Positions 11,957-18,239 of a stretch of 18,239 nucleotides of DNA are shown here, piece after piece. Each line of letters begins with the position of its first letter. Positions within the stretch are counted from its first letter, which is position 1. Source of the stretch: Candidatus Shapirobacteria bacterium CG09_land_8_20_14_0_10_38_17 (GTDB taxonomy: Bacteria; Patescibacteriota; Microgenomatia; 0-14-0-10-38-17); the NCBI GenBank assembly GCA_002774085.1, contig PEZH01000009.1:1-18239 (forward strand), written 5' to 3'. Under the pieces are notes generated by a model. The model did not search any database. It was not told where the DNA came from and saw nothing but the letters and a program-made list of their open reading frames with translations. The translations under genes and the position numbers were made by a program.

Positions 11957-12897
11957 CCGAAGATTAGTTTTTGAAAATTTTTATCCCAATTTGTTGGGTT
12001 TTTCCCCTCTAATTGTATTTGGTCGAGAATTAATCGATCACTTTCCAAGTGAGCCCTTAAAATTTTCATCCTCTTACTTTCTGACTTTCTTTCTTCTCCT
12101 TTTAACTTTGTCCGCCAGCTGGCGGATTTAACTTTTAATTTGGTAAAAGTTCCCGGCCAGGGGTGATAAGCGCGTATCTTTCGTTCAATTTTAACTGCTT
12201 TTGGTCCTCCTTGGTTAACAGCTTTTTCTAAGGCTTTATATTCAATATAACCATCGTCACGATTAAGTAACTTGGTGAAAGTAGCTTTTTGGTGATTTTG
12301 TGGCATAGGAGTAATTTGTTTTGACAAATATAGAGGGAGAGTATCAGTTAATGTTTCCGCACCAATTTTAAAGAGCCGTTTAGCTAATGATTCTTGGTTG
12401 TCGCGGGAATGAATTTTCTCTTTGGTTTGAGCTAAAAGCGGTCCATGATCAATTTGGGAGTCAATAGAAAGGATAGAAATACCGGTTTCTTTTTGACCCG
12501 AGAGAAGAGCCGCCTCAATTGGAGTAGGCCCTCGGAATTGAGGGAGAAGAGAGGGGTGAATATTGATAATTCCCCAGAGGAAAATATCAATTAGTTTTTG
12601 GGGAATTATTTTACCGTAGGCTACCAAGATTCCTAATTTCGGCTTTTTACCTTTAAGGAAATCAATTGCTTTTTGGTCTAATTTTTGAGGGGCGAGGGTA
12701 ATTAAATGATTTTCTTGAGCGAATTGGGCTACCGGTGTTGGGGTGAGAATTTGTTTTCGTCCCCTTGGCCGTGGTGGCTGAGTGACGACGGCAACAACTT
12801 TGAGGTAGGGAAGAGAAACAAGCTTTTTGAGAATAATGACAGAATTTTCTTCAGAGCCAAAGAAAATAGCGGGATAAGATAAATTTTTAATTTCCAA
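11953..12897 (-). CDS. fmt: Methionyl-tRNA formyltransferase
   Basis: 314 aa. Transfers formyl from 10-formyl-THF to Met-tRNAi. The N-terminal Rossmann-type domain (1-about 190) has IFFGSEENSV, VTQPPRPRGRK, the catalytic block N112-I-H114-PSLLPQFRGPTPIEAAL and D150 in QIDHGPLL. The C-terminal OB-like domain begins near 205 (ATFTKLLNRDDGYIEY; IRAYHPWPGTF). Residues about 256-276 (KVKSASWRTKLKGEERKSESK) look inserted: the DNA beneath holds a perfect 16-bp palindrome. The only plausible start is TTG at 12897, 3 bp after the def stop. Its partner enzyme def is directly upstream. Confidence 0.94.
   Translation of the reverse strand: MEIKNLSYPAIFFGSEENSVIILKKLVSLPYLKVVAVVTQPPRPRGRKQILTPTPVAQFAQENHLITLAPQKLDQKAIDFLKGKKPKLGILVAYGKIIPQKLIDIFLWGIINIHPSLLPQFRGPTPIEAALLSGQKETGISILSIDSQIDHGPLLAQTKEKIHSRDNQESLAKRLFKIGAETLTDTLPLYLSKQITPMPQNHQKATFTKLLNRDDGYIEYKALEKAVNQGGPKAVKIERKIRAYHPWPGTFTKLKVKSASWRTKLKGEERKSESKRMKILRAHLESDRLILDQIQLEGKNPTNWDKNFQKLIFG
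12111..12126. repeat. Perfect palindrome inside fmt
   Basis: TCCGCCAGCTGGCGGA is a 16-bp perfect palindrome within the fmt coding region, read as SASWR plus flanks. The same kind of unit is intergenic at 4143-4156 and 6194-6204, so a mobile palindrome family has entered this gene without breaking the frame. Confidence 0.75.
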
Positions 12898-12900
12898 TTA

Positions 12901-13428
12901 TCAATTTTCAATTAATTTTTCCATTATTCCGTTTTTTTCTTCATAAAGTTGTCCCTTTTGTTCAATCACTCTTTGGGTGAAAAGAATGCCTTCAAGATGG
13001 TCATATTCATGCTGGAAAACGATTGCCTTAAGATTATTAAAGTCAGCTTGTTGTTTTTCTCCTTTTTCATTTTGCCAAACTACTTTTATTTTAGGCCAGC
13101 GCTTAACAGTGCCATATATTTTGGGGATAGAAAGACACCCTTCTAAAAAAGGCTGTCTGTTTTCCGTTTTAAAATATTTTTTTTCTTTAGAATGGTAGAT
13201 TATTTTAGGGTTGATGAAAATTTGCGGTTTTTCATCGGGGAGGGTAATGGCGAAAATACGCCAATTTTTTCCTACTTGAGGAGCGGCTAAGCCGATCCCC
13301 GGAGGGTTCTTGGCATTTAAGAGTGTTTTGACAAGATTTTGACAAAAATTACTGAGTTTTAGATTAAAGTTTATAATCGACTTTGATTTGCGAGTTAAAA
13401 TAGGGTTGGGGATGATGATGATTTTCAT
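12901..13428 (-). CDS. def: Peptide deformylase
   Basis: 175 aa. Removes the N-formyl group from new proteins; metal-dependent. All three motifs are intact: GIGLAAPQVG (44-53), EGCLS (96-100) with ligand Cys98, and H140-E141-Y-D-H144 in FQHEYDHLEG. The ATG at 13428 gives the family start (MKIIIIPNPIL); the frame stays open to 13518, but those 30 codons read repeat DNA. fmt follows 3 bp downstream, the classic def-fmt pair, and the D,D-carboxypeptidase is coupled next. Confidence 0.96.
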   Translation of the reverse strand: MKIIIIPNPILTRKSKSIINFNLKLSNFCQNLVKTLLNAKNPPGIGLAAPQVGKNWRIFAITLPDEKPQIFINPKIIYHSKEKKYFKTENRQPFLEGCLSIPKIYGTVKRWPKIKVVWQNEKGEKQQADFNNLKAIVFQHEYDHLEGILFTQRVIEQKGQLYEEKNGIMEKLIEN

Positions 13429-13486
13429 ATTTTTTATAGTAACTGGGTCATAAATAATTTTACCTTTGTCATTCCCACGACTCCCT

Positions 13487-13537
13487 GTCATCCTGGCTTG
13501 CTTTAAGCCCTGTATCAAATGGTACAGGGTCCAGGAT
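13487..13537. repeat. Nested-hairpin repeat, copy 2
   Basis: GTCATCCTGGCTTGCTTTAA, then CCCTGTA/TACAGGG around TCAAATGG, closed by ATCCTGG/CCAGGAT. It matches copy 1 at 101-153 with compensating arm changes. It is followed by a phased-repeat array. Confidence 0.75.
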
Positions 13538-13543
13538 CATCTT

Positions 13544-13590
13544 CTCTTCGTCCTATCTGTCTTATTTGTCCTATCCGTCCCATCTGTCCC
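13544..13590 (+). repeat. 9-bp-phased repeat, short variant
   Basis: Units TTCGTCCTA, TCTGTCTTA, TTTGTCCTA, TCCGTCCCA, TCTGTCCC share the 9-bp phase of the arrays at 3993, 4155, 6203 and 9524 and the same + orientation. It runs directly into the TGTCATTCCC end of the palindromic element at 13590. Confidence 0.75.
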
Positions 13591-13707
13591 TGTCATTCCC
13601 ATGAAAATGGGAATCTATAGAAATAAATATTTCTTATTTAAGAGGACCCATTAATATAGATTCCCGACCCGCCTAGCCGACGAGGCTGGTCAGGTCGGGA
13701 ATGACAG
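13590..13707. mobile_element. MITE-like quasi-palindromic element
   Basis: 118 bp with 11-bp terminal inverted repeats CTGTCATTCCC / GGGAATGACAG. The left arm forms a TTCCC-atgaaaa-type hairpin ending GGGAATCTATA (13609-13619), which is inverted as TATAGATTCCC (13655-13665). The right arm folds as TTCCCGACC/GGTCGGGAA over a small AGCC/GGCT stem. No ORF. No clear target-site duplication was seen. The TGTCATTCC ends recur at 3937 and 4100 and, diverged, at 1-59. The rest of 13430-13795 has no gene. Confidence 0.6.
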
Positions 13708-13795
13708 TTGAATTATGGCTCACCCACTTTTGATTATATCACTTTCGGCATTAAGAGAATATTATCCGATAGTTTTTTTAGAAGAGAGCCTATAA

Positions 13796-14908
13796 TTAAG
13801 AAATAATCTTAATGTTTAATGGCTCATTGCACCGGGAACAGCAACCATTTTTATTGACGGCTAAAATTTGGGTGGAATATTCTTGGCGTTTTACGCAGAG
13901 AGTTCCGCAATTGGGGCAATAAGTGTTTTCACCATCTTTAGTGTCGATATTACCCAAATACACAAATTGTAATCCTGCTTTTTGGCCAATTTCTTTTGCT
14001 CTAACCAGAGTTTTTTTAGGAGTAGGGGGTGTGTCCATCATTTGCGCCGCCGGATAAAATCGGGTTACATGCCAAGGGGTTTTAGGGCCTAAATTTTTAG
14101 CAATCCATCGGGCGATATGTTTTAGGTTTTGGTCGTCGTCGTTCCAGCCTGGGATTATGTTGGTGACGCACTCAATATGGATGTTAGGATAGTGTTGGTG
14201 GATATATTTGGTGTTTTCGAAAATAGGCTGGGCATGGGGAGCGTAAGCTAATTTTTGGTAAAATTGATCAGCAAAACTTTTTAAATCTACTCGCCAGACA
14301 TCAAGGTAGGGAGCGATTAAATCAATAGCTTTTTTGGTCGCATAGCCGTTGGTTACCCAAACAGTGTAAAGATGGTTTTTGGTTTTTGGTCTTTGGTCTT
14401 TGGCAACACCACCTCGGAGGTGGCGAGGCAACGACCTCGACTCCTGCGAGGTGAAATTTTTAGCTAATTTGAAAACATCCAGCGAATATTCTAACCAAAC
14501 GGTTGGTTCATTGTAGGTGAAAGCAATCCCCGCGGCTTTTGTCTTCAGAGCCATTTTGACTGTTTCTTCCGGGGTGACTTTTGTTTTTTTATCCTTTGTT
14601 TTTAGTTTTAATATGTCGGCATAGACGATATCCCAATTTTGACAAAAGCGGCAGCGGAAGTTACAACCATAAGTACCAATAGAAAAGCAGGTGCTTCCCG
14701 GTTGGTAATGGAAAACGGGTTTTTTTTCTATCGGGTCGTTATTGATAGCGGCAATAATACCGTAGGAAAGAGAATAAAGTTTACCGTTTTTATTGATATA
14801 GCTTTGACAGTAGCCAGTCTTGCCTTCGGGAATTAAACAACGACGTTGGCATACTTGGCAACGGACAGCTTTATTTTTAAGCTTTTGGTAAAGAAGGGCA
14901 GGGTACAC
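13796..14908 (-). CDS. amrS: AmmeMemoRadiSam-system radical SAM protein
   Basis: 370 aa. Radical SAM enzyme of the AmrS type. 4Fe-4S site C82-x3-C86-x2-C89 (YGCNFRCRFCQNW). N-terminal Cys cluster (C17, C20, C24, C34), family motifs GIAFTYNEPTVWLEY, VWVTNGYATKKAIDLIAPYLDVWRVDLK, WHVTRFYPA, and C-terminal CPNC (331-334) / CSRC (357-360). Its reaction is not settled. Residues about 152-179 (FTSQESRSLPRHLRGGVAKD and on) are extra relative to the usual core and are encoded by palindromic DNA. The frame opens with GTG at 14908; no ATG is available. The partner genes (AMMECR1, Memo) are not in this window. Confidence 0.9.
   Translation of the reverse strand: MYPALLYQKLKNKAVRCQVCQRRCLIPEGKTGYCQSYINKNGKLYSLSYGIIAAINNDPIEKKPVFHYQPGSTCFSIGTYGCNFRCRFCQNWDIVYADILKLKTKDKKTKVTPEETVKMALKTKAAGIAFTYNEPTVWLEYSLDVFKLAKNFTSQESRSLPRHLRGGVAKDQRPKTKNHLYTVWVTNGYATKKAIDLIAPYLDVWRVDLKSFADQFYQKLAYAPHAQPIFENTKYIHQHYPNIHIECVTNIIPGWNDDDQNLKHIARWIAKNLGPKTPWHVTRFYPAAQMMDTPPTPKKTLVRAKEIGQKAGLQFVYLGNIDTKDGENTYCPNCGTLCVKRQEYSTQILAVNKNGCCSRCNEPLNIKIIS
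14385..14453. repeat. Palindromic element inside amrS
   Basis: A GGTCTTTGGTCTTTGG tandem is followed by CCACCT/AGGTGG (14409-14414/14418-14423) and ACCTCG/CGAGGT (14434-14439/14447-14452). It is read in frame as about 28 extra residues of AmrS between the strand ending FKLAKNF and LYTVWVTNGYA. Confidence 0.7.
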
Positions 14909-14999
14909 CTTAAAAATTTTTAATTTTTAATTTTCAATGAATTTTGATAATTGGAATATTGATAATTCATTAGTAAATTTGTAAATTGATACTTGAAAA

Positions 15000-17090
15000 T
15001 TAATTAATGTTTAGCATTTCTTTTGCCTCTTGGTTATCAGGATTAATATATTTTAGCAAATATTCTAATTGCTCTTGCGCCTTTTGGTTTTGCTCTTTTG
15101 CTTGGTAAAATTTGGCTAACCAAAGTCTGGCTATTTCATAATCAGGCTTCATCGCAATAGTTTTTTCAAGCCAGTTAGTTGCCTGTTCTTGGTTATCTAA
15201 TTTATATTCTATCACTCCTAAATTGTAGGTAATCTTGGGATCGGTGGGGGCTAATTTTTGAGCGGCATATAGAGCAGTTTTAATTTTTTCAAAATATTGA
15301 TGGCTATCTATTGGGGAGAGGGCATAAAGAGTTTGGGCATATTGGCGGTAAAAATCTAAGTGGTAAGGGTTTTCTAATAGGGCTTTTTGGGCGAGTTCTT
15401 CTGATTGAAGGGCAAATTGAGCAGCTGAGGAGGCTTCTTCTTGTTGAGTAGCCAGCAAAGACAAATAAGCCAAATTGGTGGCGGCGTTATTTTTGTATAA
15501 AGGTTCTTGGGGATTTTTTTGCATTGCCTGTTGGTATTCTTGATAGGCGAGAGAGTATTGGCTCTGTTTTTGGAATTTTTCTGCTTTGTTAAAGTGATAA
15601 TCGGCAGACCAGTAAGAAAGTATAAAGTATAGTGTATAAAGTATAAAGGGGAAGACGAGAATTAGACCGACCGTTTGTCGAGTAGACAATTTTTCTGGAA
15701 ACTTGGTATTGTTTATCGTTGGTTGTTTATGGTTGGTTATTGTGTATATTATTGCTGGAATTAAAAAGAAAAGGAGGTTGACGGCGACGACCGAGAAGCC
15801 AAAAAAATTGGTGATAAGAATGGTCAGCCAGCCAGAGAATAAAGCGATATGAATAAGTATAGAGTATAAAGTATAGTGTATAGAGGGTAAACGTGACTTG
15901 AGTATTTTAATGTTCCAGAAGATGAAAAATACAATTAAGAATAAATAGCTTCCTAAACCCAGAATGCCGGTGGTGGCAAAATAATTTAAGTATTCATTGT
16001 GAGCTTTGTTATAAAGAAAATCCCATTCGGAAAGAAGATTGTGTTCTTGGGGTCGTGTCCAGTAATACGAATAGGCGAAGGTTTCTACCCCTGTTCCCAA
16101 GATGGGATATTTTTTGCCTAAGGCGATGGCTCCTTTCCAAACAACCTTGCGGATATCTTCAGAGGTACTAATTTTTGGATATATGGCGGGCTTTTCTAAA
16201 TTTATATTAGGTGAATCAAATTGAGTTAGTTGGGAAAGGTTAAAAAGGCTTATCGATTTTATGGGAGGGGTGAAAAAGAAGGTTAAGAGTGAGAAGGAGA
16301 TAGTGGTTATCAGAAATGGTTTTAACAACTGTTTTCTGTTTTTGAGGAGGATGAAAGTTATTAGCCAGAAAAAAGGATAGGTGATGATTAGGGCGAGAAA
16401 TCCGGAGCGAGAGCCGGTAAAAAGAAGGCAGGTATAAAGGATAATAGATAATAGGTAATAGATAATAGATATTTTTTTAGAATTTTTAGCTAGGGAATTA
16501 AGAAAACCGACGATGGGAAGAAAAATTAAACAGTCAATCCAAGCGGCTAACCAATTTGGTTGTCCTAAGGTAGAGAAAACACGTGTTTTAACGTCCTGAA
16601 CCCAATATTGATCGTCAATGCCGAAATGTTCTAAAATTCCATAACTGCAAACAAGGAAGGCGGCAGCGGTGAGAGCGGTTAAACAGCGATGAATAAATTT
16701 GGGGTGGGCTTGATTAATATTACTGGTGAAGGCGAAGTAGAGAATAAGATAGGTGATGATTGAAAGTAGTCCGCCGTTAAGCCGAGTGTAGTATCCAAAA
16801 ATAGAAGTATGAAGGTCAATTGAGTAAATAGTGGCCGCAATTTGTGACCCTAAAAAAAGAAGCAGCGGCCAAAAAAGAGGTGTTTTTTGAAAAATGATTT
16901 TTTTTTGAAGAATTATCTTAACGATCCAGGCAGATAAGATGATTGTTGCCAGTCCGTAGGCGAGGAGCATTTTGTTAAACTCAAAGAGCTCGTAGTTAAC
17001 AGTGGTTAAAAATAAGGGAGTCAGAAAAAAGAGTAGATAAAAGGAACTCTCGATTATCTTTTGGGCAAGAGAGCCAATTTTTTTAGGCAT
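15000..17090 (-). CDS. O-antigen ligase/polymerase-like membrane protein with C-terminal TPRs
   Basis: 696 aa from the ATG at 17090 (MPKKIGSLAQKI). About 12 hydrophobic helices cover residues 13-480, with the Wzy/WaaL-type periplasmic region near the middle (GTGVETFAYSYYWTRPQEHN and AHNEYLNYFATTGILGLGSY: the conserved E, H-N-x-Y signature of the Wzy_C family). Residues about 490-696 form TPR-type helix pairs (YNLGVIEYKLDNQEQATNWLEKTI, AKFYQAKEQNQKAQEQLEYL). Such proteins join polysaccharide repeat units to carriers or S-layer glycoproteins at the outer face of the membrane. The frame stays open to 17324, but those 78 codons read repeat-like spacer DNA. Short tandem repeats occur within three membrane-helix coding stretches. 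Confidence 0.87.
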   Translation of the reverse strand: MPKKIGSLAQKIIESSFYLLFFLTPLFLTTVNYELFEFNKMLLAYGLATIILSAWIVKIILQKKIIFQKTPLFWPLLLFLGSQIAATIYSIDLHTSIFGYYTRLNGGLLSIITYLILYFAFTSNINQAHPKFIHRCLTALTAAAFLVCSYGILEHFGIDDQYWVQDVKTRVFSTLGQPNWLAAWIDCLIFLPIVGFLNSLAKNSKKISIIYYLLSIILYTCLLFTGSRSGFLALIITYPFFWLITFILLKNRKQLLKPFLITTISFSLLTFFFTPPIKSISLFNLSQLTQFDSPNINLEKPAIYPKISTSEDIRKVVWKGAIALGKKYPILGTGVETFAYSYYWTRPQEHNLLSEWDFLYNKAHNEYLNYFATTGILGLGSYLFLIVFFIFWNIKILKSRLPSIHYTLYSILIHIALFSGWLTILITNFFGFSVVAVNLLFFLIPAIIYTITNHKQPTINNTKFPEKLSTRQTVGLILVFPFILYTLYFILSYWSADYHFNKAEKFQKQSQYSLAYQEYQQAMQKNPQEPLYKNNAATNLAYLSLLATQQEEASSAAQFALQSEELAQKALLENPYHLDFYRQYAQTLYALSPIDSHQYFEKIKTALYAAQKLAPTDPKITYNLGVIEYKLDNQEQATNWLEKTIAMKPDYEIARLWLAKFYQAKEQNQKAQEQLEYLLKYINPDNQEAKEMLNIN
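15619..15648. repeat. Short tandem repeat in the ligase gene, site 1
   Basis: AGTATAAAGTATAGTGTATA (20 bp) is followed by AAGTATAAAG. The same 20-mer recurs at 15863-15882, 225-245 bp away, within the same coding region. It is read as a hydrophobic stretch (LYTLYFILSY). Confidence 0.65.
15856..15886. repeat. Short tandem repeat in the ligase gene, site 2
   Basis: AGTATAGAGTATAAAGTATA and on, sharing an identical 20-bp core with site 1. Read as HYTLYSILIH. Confidence 0.65.
16430..16474. repeat. Short tandem repeat in the ligase gene, site 3
   Basis: ATAATAGATAATAGGTAATA plus another ATAATAGATA block: 7-8-bp units in frame, read as ISIIYYLLSIILYT. Same style of simple AT-rich repeat as sites 1 and 2. 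Confidence 0.6.
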
Positions 17091-17104
17091 TTCGATTTTT
17101 TTTG

Positions 17105-17342
17105 GTGGAGTCTGTTGGACAAAGTTAGAACTTATTATGAGCGAAATCCCGATTGATTGCCGCGCTTCGCGCGGCAGAACCGAAACTGAACGCTTGGGCG
17201 GGCAAAAAGCGAAGTCCCGTACTGAACTTGTTCTGGTGCGGGGGAAGAGGGTTGAGGGGAAGGAATTTTTGTCCGCCCTCGCTTTCGCCGCTTCTTTTTT
17301 CGCCAACGCAATTTTTCGTGCCAACGAAGTTGGCGCGCCACC
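17105..17342. other. GC-richer spacer with strong hairpins, no supported gene
   Basis: Holds TGCCGCGC/GCGCGGCA with loop TTC (17158-17176) and GCCAAC/GTTGGC with loop GAA (17320-17334). Base composition differs from the AT-rich flanks. Open frames exist on both strands but encode basic, low-complexity, Pro-rich strings without family signs. It separates the ligase from the ClpP-like gene and may mark an insertion border. Confidence 0.5.
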
Positions 17343-17912
17343 TTATTTTCTTTGAAAAATAAACTGAACTACTTCTGCTCCCTCTGGAATATTAACCTCT
17401 CTAATATCGCTTATCAATCCCTTTTCTTTTGCTTGCTCGGGAGTACGGGTATCCGCCTCAAGAAACATCTTTTCTATTTCTTCTTGCGTGTATTGACTTT
17501 GTTCGGCAATAATATCGGCAATCAATTTCTGGTCTCTTTGAATCATTTTTAATTTTTCTTTTATATTCTTTTCTTCAAATCGTGCTTTATCTATATCAAA
17601 CCCTACTCCGTGAAAAAGAAAAGATGAATTTTTAACTGCGTATCTCGTTTTACCAGCAAGAAAAATTACATTAGCAATTGAATCTACGATCCCAATATTA
17701 TGAGTAGTTAGATTTATCGGCAACGATTTAAGGAAATTGTAAATGGTTATACCATTCATGACGCTTCCACCCGGACTAGACAAAAGAAGATAAAAATCTT
17801 TTATTCCTTGATTTAGTCTTTGGGCAAAAATTCCCATTAAGTTTTCGGCCGTATTTTGGTTTACTTCGGCTGAAAAACTAATAAAAAGTGGTTTTGATAT
17901 ATTGTTTTCCAT
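17343..17912 (-). CDS. ClpP-like serine protease
   Basis: 189 aa with a ClpP/crotonase-type fold. Oxyanion strand LLLSSPGGSV (42-51), nucleophile Ser78 in NIGIVDSIANVIFLAG, His101 in FLFHGVGF, and a probable acid Asp154 ahead of TPEQAKEKGLISDI. Spacing matches ClpP (Ser-His 23, His-Asp 53). It lacks the canonical GxASMAA context, and the handle helix (112-135, KNIKEKLKMIQRDQKLI) is charged, so it is a divergent, perhaps stand-alone or phage/plasmid-type ClpP rather than the housekeeping form. It starts 4 bp after the stop of a probable restriction endonuclease, forming one transcript with it. Whether it needs a Clp ATPase is unknown. Confidence 0.85.
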   Translation of the reverse strand: MENNISKPLFISFSAEVNQNTAENLMGIFAQRLNQGIKDFYLLLSSPGGSVMNGITIYNFLKSLPINLTTHNIGIVDSIANVIFLAGKTRYAVKNSSFLFHGVGFDIDKARFEEKNIKEKLKMIQRDQKLIADIIAEQSQYTQEEIEKMFLEADTRTPEQAKEKGLISDIREVNIPEGAEVVQFIFQRK

Positions 17913-17916
17913 AAAA

Positions 17917-18239
17917 TTATTTATTCAATCTGTTTATCTCATTTTTAATTTCATCAATAACTTCGGGATTATGAATTATCTTATTTTTACCTTCGGTTAT
18001 TGAAATAATATAAAATACTCTGCCGCCATATTTTGCTGTAAATTTTTCATGCGTCTTTTTCTGCTGTTCTCTCTCGTTGATTATTTGCGTAATATATTCG
18101 TAGCCCGCTGGTTTTATTTGAAGACCAATATATTTTTCGTGAACTTTAATAAAATAATCAACATTATATCCTCTATCCCATTCGTCGGGGGCGGACTCGA
18201 TTTTAACTCCAAGAATTTTTTCAAGCTGTCCGTAAATTG
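17917..18239 (-). CDS. Probable MjaI-type restriction endonuclease, C-terminal part
   Basis: 107 full codons; the gene runs off the right edge, so the N-terminus is missing. The visible part reads IYGQLEKILGVKIESAPDEW..YNVDYFIKVHEKYIGLQIKPAGYEYITQIINERE and ends NEINRLNK. VDYF followed about 13 residues later by LQIK fits a PD-(D/E)xK nuclease core in which Glu is replaced by Gln (QxK), and GLQIKP is the phrase I associate with the MjaI restriction family. Recognition site and any cognate methylase (expected beyond the edge) are unknown. The ClpP-like gene follows 4 bp after the stop. Confidence 0.5.
   Translation of the reverse strand, partial: IYGQLEKILGVKIESAPDEWDRGYNVDYFIKVHEKYIGLQIKPAGYEYITQIINEREQQKKTHEKFTAKYGGRVFYIISITEGKNKIIHNPEVIDEIKNEINRLNK

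Noticed and set aside
17135..17362. Overlapping ORFs in three frames in the spacer right of the ligase
   Set aside because: They are low-complexity, without family motifs or ribosome sites, and open on both strands at once because of base composition.

Overview
The window looks like a chromosomal segment of an uncultured Candidate Phyla Radiation (Patescibacteria) bacterium, most likely Microgenomates-like. This is an inference from several signs: short AT-rich genes, a compact ribosomal-protein block, ribosomal protein L1 present with a long Lys/Glu-rich N-terminal extension, a cell envelope gene set of MreB, a TagA-type transferase, a D,D-carboxypeptidase and an O-antigen-ligase/TPR protein, and many short palindromic and 9-bp-phased intergenic repeats. 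TGA and TAA both end genes, so the recoded-TGA code of Gracilibacteria/Absconditabacteria does not apply.

Layout. 1-213 holds palindromic repeats, then tRNA-Arg(CCT) with a terminator. 367-1665 (-) is a membrane-anchored PEGA/beta-propeller protein, divergent from mreB-tagA (+). A small HTH protein (-) ends 3 bp from tagA. 3937-4280 is a repeat cluster. 4317-7602 is a translation/secretion block on +: promoter, L10 leader with attenuator, rplJ, rplL (interrupted by an in-frame TAA), secE, nusG, a repeat copy, rplK, rplA. 7648-8970 is a two-gene cohesin/LPQTG plus FN3/dockerin surface-protein pair. 8987-9688 (-) carries tRNA-Trp, rpmG, tRNA-Thr(GGT) and tRNA-Thr(TGT). 9733-9928 (+) is a strong promoter and a structured RNA that resembles 6S RNA. 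Then come an M50 site-2-type protease (-), rpmB (+), and the (-) run def-fmt-D,D-carboxypeptidase, which couples formyl-Met metabolism to a wall enzyme. 13430-13795 is a second repeat cluster with a MITE-like element. The (-) strand continues with an AmrS-type radical SAM protein and a Wzy/WaaL-like ligase with TPRs. After an odd GC-richer spacer, a ClpP-like serine protease and the C-terminal part of a probable MjaI-type restriction endonuclease (-) reach the window edge.

How the parts connect. The + block supplies the L12 stalk, L1 stalk and L11 base, SecE and NusG, with autoregulation by L10 predicted at its head. The envelope genes fit a walled cell with surface polysaccharide and surface-displayed cohesin/dockerin proteins. 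The right end may be an accessory defence module.

Most notable points: the nonsense codon in the essential rplL gene, palindromic elements carried in frame inside fmt and amrS, identical 91-bp copies of a 9-bp-phased repeat, the cohesin-dockerin pair, the 6S-like RNA, and the protease-plus-restriction-enzyme pair.
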